Assembly: GCA_029990175.1 (NCBI GenBank)
Contig: JARKIP010000049.1
Coordinates: forward strand, 10,332,001 to 10,396,000
Length of the DNA: 64,000 bases
Origin: Petunia secreta
Taxonomy: Eukaryota; Streptophyta; Magnoliopsida; Solanales; Solanaceae
Direction of reading: 5' to 3'
The translations under genes were made by a program, and so were the position numbers. Shown in pieces: positions 35,966 to 46,023 of this stretch. The number at the start of each line of letters is the position of its first letter. Position 1 is the stretch's first letter. The notes beneath the pieces are model-generated. The model searched no databases, was not told where the DNA came from, and worked only from the letters and a program-made list of their open reading frames with translations.

Positions 35966-37051
35966 GGATGTTGCTGCACTGGTGCCTTCGGGCTTAGCTT
36001 TGGTCACTTTGTCGTTGCTTGAGACTTCATTAATAGGTAATTTTCTCAATTTTTACTAGCGTTGTATCTCAATTTCAGCATGTATAAAATGTCCTTTAAA
36101 GGCCCAGAAGTGTTTCTTTAGTTGCGTTAATGTTCTGGGAGAATTTTTCCTGCTCGTTTGAATTGGAAACAAAAAGCTAAATGGGATTTGTTTGTCTTGG
36201 CCCGTCTGAAATTTTGGTTTGGCTAAGCAAATTAGTTCTGTTGTATTTATTTTGTTAGAATTGTTTCTAGTATGCAACTTTACTTTTTTTTTTAAATAAT
36301 TAATATATATGCAAACAAGTTAGGCGAGTTTGGTTTTTTCTTTGAACTTGAAAATGAAATCAAATTAGCAAATGTGACAAATATGAAAGAGAATAGGCAA
36401 AAATAGGACATCACACGCAAACCTACTGTTGTTAAGTAGAAATGGGCAGAAGGTTGGTTTCTTTGAAGTGGCCAATGGCCAATAAGTTAACTTAGTTGAA
36501 GAAATGGGTTTAGATAGCAAAGTTGGCCCAATTAGAAATCAGAAAGTTAACAAGCTTGCCATGTTTACATTGGAACTCATTTAAATCAAGAGATTTCGAA
36601 CGGGTGAAGTACCTGCGCGATTTAATTGATTTAAGTCGAAAGATTTCGAACGAGTGAAGTTCTCGCGCGATTATATTCGATTGGAGTTTTCAATTGTCAA
36701 ACGGTAAAAATTAATAATAAATTGAAGCGTAACAAAATCAAGGCATATATAATAAACAATTTCAAAAGAGTCGAAATGCGTCAACAAAAGCAACTGTGCT
36801 TGGCACAGGACTCGAGGGTGCCTAACACCTTCCCTCGAGTCAACCGAGATCCTTACCCGGAACTCTGACGCAGACCACTAAACGAGTCATAGGTGTTCTA
36901 GGTACACCACTTTGGTGACTTGGCACACCTTTAACTTGTCAAGTGGCGACTCCGAAAATCTCTTAAATATTTGTGTACCTATCAACACCGTCACAGAACC
37001 TTTTAATATAAATTAAGTTCTTTCTTTTTAAGTTGAAAAAGGGTCGTGACA
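35966..37051 (+). repeat. Truncated 3' LTR of the Ogre-like element
   Basis: Direct repeat of 33207-34291. The two differ only by one substitution (near 33547/36306) and one T in a homopolymer that I could see, so the parent insertion is recent. The first 2.6 kb of the LTR is missing. Confidence 0.95.
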
Positions 37052-38488
37052 GGGACGAGGCCCAAGAATACCCATAGCCGGAGTAGGTGGACTTTTAACA
37101 TCAACCCGAAATCTAGGACTAAGAGACTCATCACTTGAGGTCTCTTTCTTATTTGTTGGTGAACCACTTGGCTTGAAAACTTGTGGTTTCGGGTTCACCT
37201 TGTTGACACTTGTCAACCTTTTTGTAGAACTAGTCCCACTACTGCTTATGTTTGAAGGACTTCTTGATTGCACTCTTTCATTCATGGAATGAGGTTGTTG
37301 CTCCTTGCTCCTTTGCATAGCCAAAGAAGGTGCACTAGTAGGCAATTGAACTCTTGCCCGATAAGACACAAAGTCATAAATCTTTTGCCCTGTGCCCATA
37401 AGATACGCATCCTTCAAAACACTATATTGCACAATCCTGTTTTGCAACCAGGGGTCACCTAGCCATACATCAATATCCCGCATGGGATACACGTGGCACC
37501 AAACATGATTCTTATAGCTCCCATGAGATATGAACACCAAGGCTTCCTTAGAAACCCAAACTCTATTATACTCATACGGATGCTTTAAAGTGTCGCATGG
37601 TATCCTTAGCTTAGTGACCAACGAAGCGCTAATGTAATTGGCATCGGTGTCACCAATCTTGAGCAAGTATCCCCCTATACCATCTACCTCAACAAGGAAC
37701 CTACGCCTACCCAAGTGTTGTAGAGATGCATCTAAGGAAGAACTTGAATGCCCACGACTATCAACACCAACAACTAGGGTCTCCCTTATCCCTCCTCTAC
37801 TAGCAAGATTGCTAGTGAAACTTCCACTTCCCGCCACTCTCCCAACATTAGAAGTATTTTTGAAAGACGAGAAAAGGGTCTCATAGTCAATAGCACCACT
37901 CCTACTACTTCTACTCCTAGCATTGTTAGAACCATACAAGCCTTTGGTAGCAAGAGCATCGCTACTTCTCACTCCACCCTTCACATGGGAACTAGGAGCA
38001 TTAACCCCTTTAGCACAAGTAGGATAGACAATCCTCCTTTTTCCCATAGAACAACTACCTCCTCCTCCCATACTAATGGAAGGACCTCTACTACTCCCTT
38101 GTACACCACAAGCAACACCAAGAGGAGATGCATATGCACAATTCATATTATCAACTTCATCCTCCGTTCTCTCTATGTCACTATCATCATGTTCAAATTC
38201 ATCACAAGAAGAGTAAGTAGTAACATCATACCTTGAAGCGTCACCATCTTCAGATTCTTGACTAGAAGCATTAGGTTCAACACATTCATCATCATAAGCT
38301 TCATAGTCCTCATCAACCTCACGATCATCATAGTGACCCGCTTCATCCTCATACGAACCATAGTTTCCAGAATCATCATAGCAATATCCGTCATCACCAT
38401 CATAAGAACCGTAGTCTCCATCATCTCCACACGAACTATACCCTCCACAATCATCATCCGACGCCATACCTACATCAAATAAGAGCAA
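37028..38488 (-). CDS. Retropepsin-like ORF of the non-autonomous LTR element
   Basis: 486 codons; the better start is the MASDDD methionine at about 38467. Residues 1-110 are extremely rich in Asp, Tyr, Gly and Glu. The middle is Ser/Gly-rich. About residues 270-375 resemble the aspartic protease of plant gypsy polyproteins: NYISASLVTKL, LKHPYEYN, VWCHVYPM and WLGDPWLQNR correspond to family blocks like N-VS--LV-KL, KHP-PY, V-C-V-PM and LLGRPW. The catalytic D(T/S)G is replaced by GDTDAN, so protease activity is doubtful. The tail is Ser/Lys/Pro-rich. The last codons (about 37028-37055) come from the inserted Ogre-like LTR, so the natural C-terminus is lost. The N-terminus lies about 1.1 kb from the 5' LTR. 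Confidence 0.65.
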   Translation of the reverse strand: MLLFDVGMASDDDCGGYSSCGDDGDYGSYDGDDGYCYDDSGNYGSYEDEAGHYDDREVDEDYEAYDDECVEPNASSQESEDGDASRYDVTTYSSCDEFEHDDSDIERTEDEVDNMNCAYASPLGVACGVQGSSRGPSISMGGGGSCSMGKRRIVYPTCAKGVNAPSSHVKGGVRSSDALATKGLYGSNNARSRSSRSGAIDYETLFSSFKNTSNVGRVAGSGSFTSNLASRGGIRETLVVGVDSRGHSSSSLDASLQHLGRRRFLVEVDGIGGYLLKIGDTDANYISASLVTKLRIPCDTLKHPYEYNRVWVSKEALVFISHGSYKNHVWCHVYPMRDIDVWLGDPWLQNRIVQYSVLKDAYLMGTGQKIYDFVSYRARVQLPTSAPSLAMQRSKEQQPHSMNERVQSRSPSNISSSGTSSTKRLTSVNKVNPKPQVFKPSGSPTNKKETSSDESLSPRFRVDVKSPPTPAMGILGPRPCHDPFST

Positions 38489-39600
38489 AGGACCTCACAA
38501 GTTCACTCTCTCACGTGTATCACTCGAGTAATGTTCACTCAATTTTCTTTCCACTCGTGTATACACTCAAGGTCATTGGCTTTTATGACCACACTCTATT
38601 GTTCTTACCACTCTTAGCCTTTTTCCTCTCAATCCTAGCCTTATCCCCTTTATAGGAACCAAAATGAGAACATCAACAACTAGCACGTCCAAGTATAGGT
38701 GCGGAATGGAGTTTATAAGACACCAAAGAAACGACTAAGGACTCACAAATGGATTAGGAACAAAGGAAACAAGCAATGAAACCAAAGAAAGAAGTTATAA
38801 GACTACTAAGGAAGTGACACAAGAAAGACTCGAATCGAATTGGCACTAAACAGATTTGGAATTGGATGGAATTTAGTTTGTGATCAAGAAACTCACCATA
38901 TTTAATGAATCAATTGGAGTTTTGATGATTGGAAACTGTTCGGAAGCTGTTGCGAACATTCTGTCCCAAAACTGGAATTCTGGAAAAAAAATTGTTCTTC
39001 GCTATCGCGTCACGTTGGGCGCGTTCGCGCAGAGTAAATAATTCTCAAGATTAATTTTTCTCTTCGCTATCGTGCTTAACTCTTCGTGATCGGGAGGAGT
39101 AAAATTTTTCTTCAGCACTGCAGAACCAGAATCCAACTTTCAGCTTCAATTTTTCACTCGAATCACTTCGATTCAACTTGTTTTTCAACTTCCAAGGTAC
39201 CCAAAGTTGTATAATGTGTTTCCCAACAAACCCCGACGAATTTAACATCCAAACAAACAATCAAACTCAAGAATCAATGTCTTCAAGCTCAAGAACAAAG
39301 ATTTCAAAAATGAAAACTTTCATTTTCAAATTTTCAATCCGTATCACCAAATCGTGATATAAGGATACCAAATCAACGGGAAAACATCATAGATCAATCT
39401 CTGATATCAAACAATCAACGGGTTATCAAATTTAATCCACAATATGATTTTTTTTTTGTAATTTTCACTTTTTTTTTCAGTTTTTTTGTTTTTTTTTTTT
39501 TTTATTTTTCTTTTCTTCAAGAACAAGAACAACAATAACAATAACTAAACTAAAAATAGGTTGAACAAGGAACGTGGATTCGTAAGAACAAAAATCGAGC
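38489..39600 (-). other. Untranslated leader of the non-autonomous LTR element
   Basis: No gene. Near 39000-39090 it carries CGCTATCGCG/CGCGTTCGCGC/CGTGATCGG words like the GCGATCGC sites in the LTRs, and T-homopolymers near 39450-39510. Confidence 0.6.
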
Positions 39601-39604
39601 CTTG

Positions 39605-39617
39605 CTCTGATACCAAA
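39605..39617 (-). promoter_or_regulatory. Primer binding site, tRNA-iMet type
   Basis: On the minus strand TTTGGTATCAGAGC directly follows the 5' LTR end. It complements the 3' end of initiator tRNA-Met and fixes the element's orientation. Confidence 0.9.
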
Positions 39618-40251
39618 TGATAAGAACCAAACCAGGTGGAAGCAAGATAAAGGAACGGAAGCGATAAAGTAAACACATAACGAGAAAATAGGGGACGGGG
39701 AAGAACAGAAATAGAAGAAAGAAAGGAGAGAGAGAAAGAAACTTGAACCTAACGAGGATACATACTAGGATGACATCCACTCGGTTCCAAGTAAAGGAGT
39801 CCGTGAAGCCTCGGGCTTTCACAAGATTGGCTCGGCCTAATCTATTTCTCTCCTCAATTAAAAAGTAAGTAAATGAAATAAAGGCCTAAGGGAAGCTTAT
39901 ATAGATTTCCCATACACAAGTATAAAATGACTAGAAAGCCCCTAAGCCTAATAAATGGACAAAAATGCCCTTTCAGCCAATTCTGGAAAGCTGTCTGAAC
40001 GATCCTTCATCGCGATCGCGCAAGGAATGCCGCGATCGCGCTGAACAACATAAATTTTTCCTCGCGATCGCACAGAGAGGCTCGCGATCGCGCAGAGCAT
40101 TGCTTTTCCAGCAGTTCAGCAAGCTCGCATCTTGGTCTTTTGGCCTTCCTTGACTTGAATCCTGATTCCCAAGCTCTCTTTGAAGCGTCCTAAGTTCCGC
40201 ATGTTGAGTGTAAACTCCTCACGGCTTTGGATATCAATCCGGATTACATCA
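39618..40251 (-). repeat. 5' LTR of the non-autonomous gypsy-type element
   Basis: 634 bp; partner of 28281-28923. Holds four GCGATCGC-type sites (40010-40095) compared with three in the other LTR, because of an extra unit near 40070-40090. Confidence 0.9.
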
Positions 40252-41518
40252 ATTTCAGATTCAGGATTCAATAATAAACAATTATTTTCAATCAAAAGAT
40301 TCAAGCTTTATTCGATAATGAGTTAAATACTACTTCTTTAAGCCATTTCCTTTTCATCAACAACAATGTGTAGCATCATGATCAGACTCTAACATCAAAT
40401 CTTATAAATCACAAAATATAAACAACATAAGCAAAATCTTAAAGGGTTCAAGATTTTAACCTGTTTTAGGGCAGTGAACAGAGGCTATGAACTGTAGATG
40501 AGGGCTCGAACAAAAGCGATATGACGGCTTGAAATTCGAGAATACTACTTCTATTTCGAACAAGAACAGTATACTATGTATATATATATATATATATTTT
40601 TTACTTAAACTAAGAGAAAAATCCTTATGTATATTATCCTACCGTTTCTTCTGATATCAAAACCTAGAACCTCTCTAAAACCCTGAAAATGACAAATATA
40701 TAGTAAAATTTAGGGTTTACTTTATGGTTATAAAATTACCCAATAATCCTTCACTTTTTTGATCCTCTCTCTTGTGAGATAAGGGTGAGAGGGTCAAAAT
40801 CATGCCCCTCTTGTCCTTATCTCCAAGACAAAGTATCAATGGCTCGGATCCGATGAATTTTTAATGAAGGGCCAAGATTAAAAATCTGTTACTGAGAATA
40901 AGTGAGAAAATGCCAAACAACCACAGCTGGAACAGTGCAACTCGTCCAGCAAGGATGCTGTACGGAGAAGACGACCAGCTGGACTGATGATCGAAGGGAA
41001 TCGGGTCGTGAAGGGGGAAAACGGGTAAGGGAAAGGGTTTTCTGAAAATGGGAAATACGGGTGTGTGCGTGTGTGTAATGTATTGTCTATGTATTTTTGC
41101 GTGAATAAGCTGGGATTTAGGACTAGGTGCAATTTTAGCCTTCATTTAGGATAATTTAGGTAGATGAAATATTGCGCACGTAGGCTGATTTTAAACTATA
41201 GGAATGAATTTAACCCCTTTTAGGATAATTGGTTGAATAAAAGGGGTTGTGCGGGTAGGTAGGATTTGAATGAAGGTCTTATATTTTTGGTCATTTCTCT
41301 TTAAAACCAATTATTTACTTGCAATTGAACTTAACTTAGAATAATTATATATTTAATTGAAATCCGGGACAAAATTGGGTGGTAACAAACTCAGCTGTGA
41401 CTCGGTGGAGGATAAATTTGGTAATTTGGCAAATTACATATAGGACCCGGGGTAGATAATACACTGAAGAAGCTATGGGAGTTTGTTATAAATAAGGAAC
41501 TCAGGCTAATTATGTAGT

Positions 41519-42919
41519 CACTACTAGAAAATATGCGTTTTCCTAAGGAAATTCCTCGAAAAATACATCATACAAAGGAATTTTTTTCGGTACGCATTTT
41601 TTGTAATTCACCCCATTGTTGTGCACACCACCAATGGAATTCCATCGTTACTATGCATTTCTGGCAATATTTTTGGTCATTTAGGTCATTTAGGTATTTA
41701 TATATTTATGTACGGCACCACCATTCAATAGAATTAATTAAGATTAAGTTAAGATAATTACAACTTCGAATGATTCTTTTACTTCAACTTGGCCACGTTT
41801 AGCTCCCCTAATTAAGTGTTCATGTATTATGAAATCAACTGCCGAGAATAAGTATGCCTTTAGCTTGTCAGGGCTTGTAAGATTTAAAACGACATTCCCG
41901 AGGTATTTATGTGCAGCACCACCATTACCCATCAAACCTTGATTGCCAGAAAGTTTAACTGTACTTCTTGTGTAACAACATTGGCATAATTTATCTTCTT
42001 GTTGAAACATATAGAAGGTGATTTCAGCATCAGTTGATATGATCACTAGCTGTCAAACTAAACTGGTTTTAAATAACGTTTCATACCTGAAAGAAGTAAG
42101 TTGTAAATTGCTGCACTATCTTAGGCAATAACCATGGGTGAAACTGCAAATGAACACCCTATATGTAAAAAAAAAATTATACTTTGTATGTAGGATAAAT
42201 ATTGAGGTTTTTATTATTCTTTTTTGTTTCACCACTAGCCGTATTTATAATAAAGCAAGACAATGACACATTTCAAAACGTTGCATATGCAGCAAAAGTA
42301 ATAAAATGAGGAAGAAGAGAGAAATTTATGAAAATTAGGTACCTTGCAGTCCTTTTAGCAATGAAGGGTGGAATTCCTTCATAAAAATAACTGGAGAAGT
42401 ACTCAAGAGTCTCTCCAATAAGGGGAAGTCTCATGGTGTCAGGAGGCAATACTCATTTAATTAAATAGCCTGCGTGGGAAGTTTCTCGCTGTACTTTAAT
42501 TTCAAACTGAAAGAGCTATTTTAATCCCACCGAAGGACTGCCCTAAAAGGCTTTTTCGTATTAATTAATTAATTAAGTCAACGAGGGAAGTCCCGCGCTG
42601 AAAATGCTCACTATTTTCTATTTTAATTCATTTATAAAAGCCATCGAGGGCAGTCACTTAGTGGTTTTTTACATATTATAATTTTTTTAAACCAAAATTG
42701 ATATAAAATATTTGGATGTTGTTTGATATATATTATTTTTTCTTTATCTTTTTCATTAATTTCATTGAGGGATGTCCCTCGGTGAGTTAGAGTAAAATAA
42801 TAATTTTTTATATTCATTAAAAGCACCGAGAGTCCATCGAGGGAAGTCCGTCGGTACGTTTTCACGGAGGGTTGCCCCTCGCTACCTCTCCTTCAGTATT
42901 CAATCATTTTCTAGTAGTG
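41519..42919. mobile_element. CACTA transposon 2, non-autonomous, carries a P450 fragment
   Basis: Termini CACTACTAGAAAAT inverted at both ends and TSD AGT (41516-41518 and 42920-42922). Right subterminal palindromes of the GAGGGAAGTCCCTCGG type (42540-42890). It contains antisense exons of a CYP87-like gene (41765-42450) and no transposase. It is a gene-capturing derivative mobilised by another CACTA's proteins. Confidence 0.9.
41765..42450 (-). pseudogene. Captured cytochrome P450 fragment, CYP87-like
   Basis: Two minus-strand exon pieces. Exon 1 (42344-42450) encodes LPPDTMRLPLIGETLEYF, followed by EGIPPFIAKRTAR. This is the proline-rich hinge and first helix of plant P450s of the CYP85 clan, where LPPG-MG-PLIGETL--F and IPPF--KR are standard. 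Exon 2 (about 41765-42049, after a CAG acceptor) encodes ISTDAEITFYMFQQEDKL and KYLGNVVLNLTSPDKLK, which fit the CYP87-type blocks VSTD-E-N-FIFQQE and KYL-N-VLNL. An intron-like 294-bp interval separates them, and about 13 residues expected between (YGPLFKT--VGRP) are missing. There is no heme-binding Cys or I-helix, so no enzyme. The protein family is clear; the subfamily is from motif recall. Confidence 0.75.
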
Positions 42920-42922
42920 AGT

Positions 42923-43326
42923 ACATAGGCTATTATGTTAGAGATTTTTTATCCCCTCATCTCCCTTCTTTCTACTTTCTCCCTCCCCCCTTCTGTGTAT
43001 CTCTGGACTCACCTTCTTCTGTTCTTCTCATATATCATCCCCTTCTATCTTTGATTTACTGCTATCAGTGTAGTATCCTTTATCAAACTTCAATATAATC
43101 AAATAATCCCTTTTTATCAGTGTTGTTGAGTAGTGTTCACTACAGGAAGCACTGCGTTATTTGATGAATCATAATCTGATTCTTTAAGAATTTGTTTTTA
43201 TAATTAAGCAAGAATATTCGTTCATTGTATCCAATGAAATAATCTTATTGATAGTTAAACATTATTGTCTTTTATTTAGTTGGTAAAAAACTATACTAAT
43301 ATAAACACCCAATATTTGCACCGCAT
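42923..43326. other. Spacer between CACTA elements
   Basis: Pyrimidine-rich (42950-43060) then AT-rich. No gene or bounded repeat seen. Confidence 0.5.
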
Positions 43327-43364
43327 GCTCACTACTAGAAATCGAGCAAAAAGCTACAGAAAGG

Positions 43365-43585
43365 TTGGAGACAGAATTCACTCTCCAATCAGTTAGAGAG
43401 GAAATTCCATCTCCAATCAGTGTTTGAGTAAAAAATTAATTAATTTTTTTAGAGTTGGAGACGGAATTCCGTCTCCAACCAAAAAGCAGAAAAGGTGTCA
43501 GTGGATTGGAGATGGAATTCCGTCTCCAATCAACTGACACCTTTTCAGCTTTTTGGTTGGAGACGGAATTCCGTCTCCAACTTTA
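43365..43585. repeat. CACTA 3 left subterminal palindromes
   Basis: Repeated GGAGACGGAATTCCGTCTCC and half-units, including a larger inverted pair around 43500-43560 (CAATCAACTGACACC and its complement). The matching set is at 48345-48640. Confidence 0.85.
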
Positions 43586-44738
43586 AACATATACACAGCC
43601 GCTCCCATATTTCTTTCAGATCGTCACCCCCCCCCCCCCCAAAATTTTAAAACCCTCCAGCGAAAACCTTCCCTCCCCGGCGAAAATTCACCTCGGCATA
43701 CCCAATCCATCCGAACAACTTATTCAAGTAAGTTTTCTTTTGTATCAAGTGTCTTTCATTTTCTTTTGTTTCTCTCTTCCTTTCCGCAGTTATCTTTAAT
43801 CACCCTCTTTCTGGATATAATGTTGTTACCATTGTGCCCTAATCCTAAATTATATTGTTTTATTTAGATAGATGTAAAACAATTTTGTTGGATGCAAGCA
43901 TTAATTTTTGTGCATTGTCGAAGTAGTATGTGACATACACTTAGGCTTCTTGATAACTTATCTTACTTTCAATCTATCCCCTCCCCCTGCCTTCCCCTCT
44001 CAGTGAGTTGCTTCTTTTCGTGACATTTATACTGTTTTACTTGGTTTGTTTATGTTAAAGGTGCTTGTGAAACAGATATTAATTGCAATCTTGCACTTGA
44101 TGGTACTTACAGGTATTATCGCCCTCCGAAGACCTTCAGAAGCTTACTCGATCTGAAGAAGCTAATGATAGTCTAAGTGAGTCGACCATAGCTGACACTA
44201 CTAAATAGACAGGATTTTTCAACCGCTATATCGGTCGAATAACGGTCGACATGTCGACCGATCTTCGACCGATTGTGGTGGTCGACCCAAATATGGTCGA
44301 AAATAGCCTTTCGACCGAAATTCCGTCGAACGTCGACCGACATTCGACCGACTTTTGGTCGAAGAACATGGACTAAAATGACATGTTCTTCGACCGAAAG
44401 TGGGTTGATGTTCGACCGAATTTCGGTCGAATGGCTATCGGCCGAAATTCGGTCGAACAGCATTTCGACCAAAATTTGGTCGAAAGGCTGGTAAATTTTT
44501 TGGACCAACTATCGACCGAAAGCCGGTCGAAAACCTGTAAAAACCTGCAACATAAAATCTGAAATTAGCCCTACACCACCTCTAAATTCAGCAACACGCA
44601 GAAAAACCAGACAAAACACATTCATAAACGATATTCAACAAGGCTAACAAAGCCAAACAATAGAAAGAAGTCTTTCAACATTAGTTCTAGTGTTACAATA
44701 ATCAAACAAACTTAACAAACAGTTTAAAGTTCAACAAT

Positions 44739-45991
44739 CACTACTACTGGCTAGAACTCGAACTAGACTCGGCATCAGACTCAGATGGCGAACGGTGGCG
44801 ACGTCTGCTCTTGCTCTTTCCCTTTCCCGAACTATCACGCTTTCCTTTGCCTTTTTTTTTTTTTGGTTAATGAGGATTTGTTGCATCATTTCATGCATTT
44901 CTCTTTGATGAGCCTCCTGTGCTAAGCGCATAGCTTCATTTTGTCTTTTCAGCTCTTCAATCTCCTCTTGCATCCGAGTCATTTTTTCAGGAGTAGCAGA
45001 GCTTGAAGGAGCAGTAGAACACGAGCCCAAATAGTTCGATTTATGCTTGCCAGATGAATACAGAGTAGCAAGGCCAAATGCGGACCCCTTCTTCACCCCT
45101 CCGACCGCTTCCAACCATAAATTAGTTTCTTGCTCGAGCGTTAGCGGTGCTGGGGTACTGCTTCCGCATTCAGATTATTGAGTCGAGGTCCAGTACTCAA
45201 CGGCCTTTATAGCTCTTTCCTGAAAAACAAAAATATATCAACGGTACAAATATGAAGTATAAAAGTTGAATGGTTGGCGCGACTTTAGTTTGAATTTAAT
45301 TACTTACCCAGGTCTCTTTTGCGCGGGGGCTCGACCCAGACTTCTCCGCCCTTTTTATCACTCTTGATATGTCGGATCTTGTGCATTTCAGAGAGTGGAA
45401 TTGTCCGATTTTCTTTCTTTTCCTACAAATTAAATAAGAGAACAAGTTAGATAAAAAAATAAACGATTATAGTAATTCATATAAATTAAATTACTTTACC
45501 AAGCGCATCTTCTGCGTCGCAACGCTAACTGAGCCGCCGGTATGGAGCGATCCACCTTTACTTGAAGCCCGCACTTTCTTCCCTTGTTCGCTCTTCTTCT
45601 GAAATTCGGGAGTATCCCAATATTGCTGCAGCTCTCTCCATTGATGATCATAGAGGAAGCCGGGCATTTTTCCTTTTTTGCGCGCATTATACAACGCGTT
45701 CTTGAATAACTCCCCGCATTTCTTAGGGAAGTTAGAACAGACTTTATAGTCCAGAGCCGGATGCCACTTACACTCAACCTGGCAATATTAATCAAAATAT
45801 TTTATTTAAACATAATCATTAGAAAAACCTGCAATTAGTGATAAACCGTATGCATATTCATCACCTCAAAGGCCTGCATTATCCGCTGCTTTACTTGAGG
45901 GGGCAAAGCGCCCCAGGATGGCCACGATTCTTTCCATTGAGATCTCATGCATCTCGTCAGTAAAGGAGTAGCATCAGTGTTGGGGCAAAAG
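44739..45991 (-). pseudogene. TnpA-like (transposase_24) gene of CACTA 4, broken
   Basis: Exons read on the minus strand with GT/AG borders: 45865-45991, 45500-45778, 45308-45422 and 44739-45218. Family blocks: ATPLLTRCMRSQWKESWPSW, CKWHPALDYKV, YWDTPEFQKKSEQGKK, GGSLHTGGSVSVATQKM, LTLEQETNLWLEAVGG and GSAFGL, then a Glu/Arg/Gln coiled-coil and a Lys/Ser/Arg tail. Same exon order as the gene at 12357-14178, but the Pro/Ser-rich first exon is deleted. Faults: TAA at 45175-45177 before SECGSS, and a frame shift in an A homopolymer (about 44853-44865) that spoils the basic tail. Exon 45500-45778 is fully open. Confidence 0.85.
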
Positions 45992-46023
45992 CTACATAAA
46001 AAACAGAAGCGTTAATAGAAATA

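Larger units (their letters stand above)
30586..37051 (+). mobile_element. Ogre-like LTR retrotransposon fragment (plus), nested
   Basis: 5' LTR 30586-34291, starting TGTAATCACCTAATTTTGG and ending GGGTCGTGACA; a tRNA-Arg-type primer site; about 1.65 kb of leader; then a truncated 3' LTR (35966-37051). Flanking 5-mers are GAGAC (30581-30585) and GGGAC (37052-37056), a TSD with one mismatch. Gag-pol and the first 2.6 kb of the 3' LTR are deleted. It splits the internal region of the non-autonomous element in antisense. Confidence 0.85.
28281..40251 (-). mobile_element. Non-autonomous gypsy-type LTR element (minus), protease-like ORF only
   Basis: Complete element with a perfect 5-bp TSD ATTTC (28276-28280 and 40252-40256). 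5' LTR 39618-40251 and 3' LTR 28281-28923; both start TGATG on the minus strand and end ATCA. The primer site TGGTATCAGAGC (tRNA-iMet) is just inside the 5' LTR, and a polypurine tract (AAAAAGGGGAGAA) is directly before the 3' LTR. After removing the nested Ogre-like element, about 5.5 kb remains. It encodes a protease-like ORF (37028-38488) and a second ORF (29223-30497) but no gag zinc knuckle, RT, RNase H or integrase, so it must have depended on enzymes from another element (LARD-like). Confidence 0.9.
25202..41387 (-). mobile_element. Ogre-like solo LTR (minus), split by a nested retroelement
   Basis: Read on the minus strand the LTR begins TGTTACCACCCAATTTTG (at 41387) and ends ...GTTCAACA (at 25202). 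It is flanked by a perfect 5-bp TSD AACTC (25197-25201 and 41388-41392). Subtracting the nested element (28281-40251 and one TSD copy) leaves about 4.2 kb, within the size of Ogre/Tat LTRs. It carries the GTGGCGACTCC word seen near the 3' end of the plus-strand Ogre-like LTR in this window. No internal region lies between the two TSDs, so it is a solo LTR left by LTR-LTR recombination. The left part includes an A/T-rich tract (25480-25700), CTGGTC-CGGCTTTAATAAAGCC repeats (26420-26700) and a C/A-rich tract (26800-28100). Confidence 0.85.

Noticed and set aside
41519..42919. Reading the P450 pieces as a resident host gene
   Set aside because: Both exons lie inside CACTA termini with a TSD, most of the gene is missing, and no P450 sequence is found outside the element.
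43553..43867. 104-codon Pro-rich ORF in CACTA 3
   Set aside because: Begins inside the subterminal palindromes and crosses a C homopolymer; no domain.
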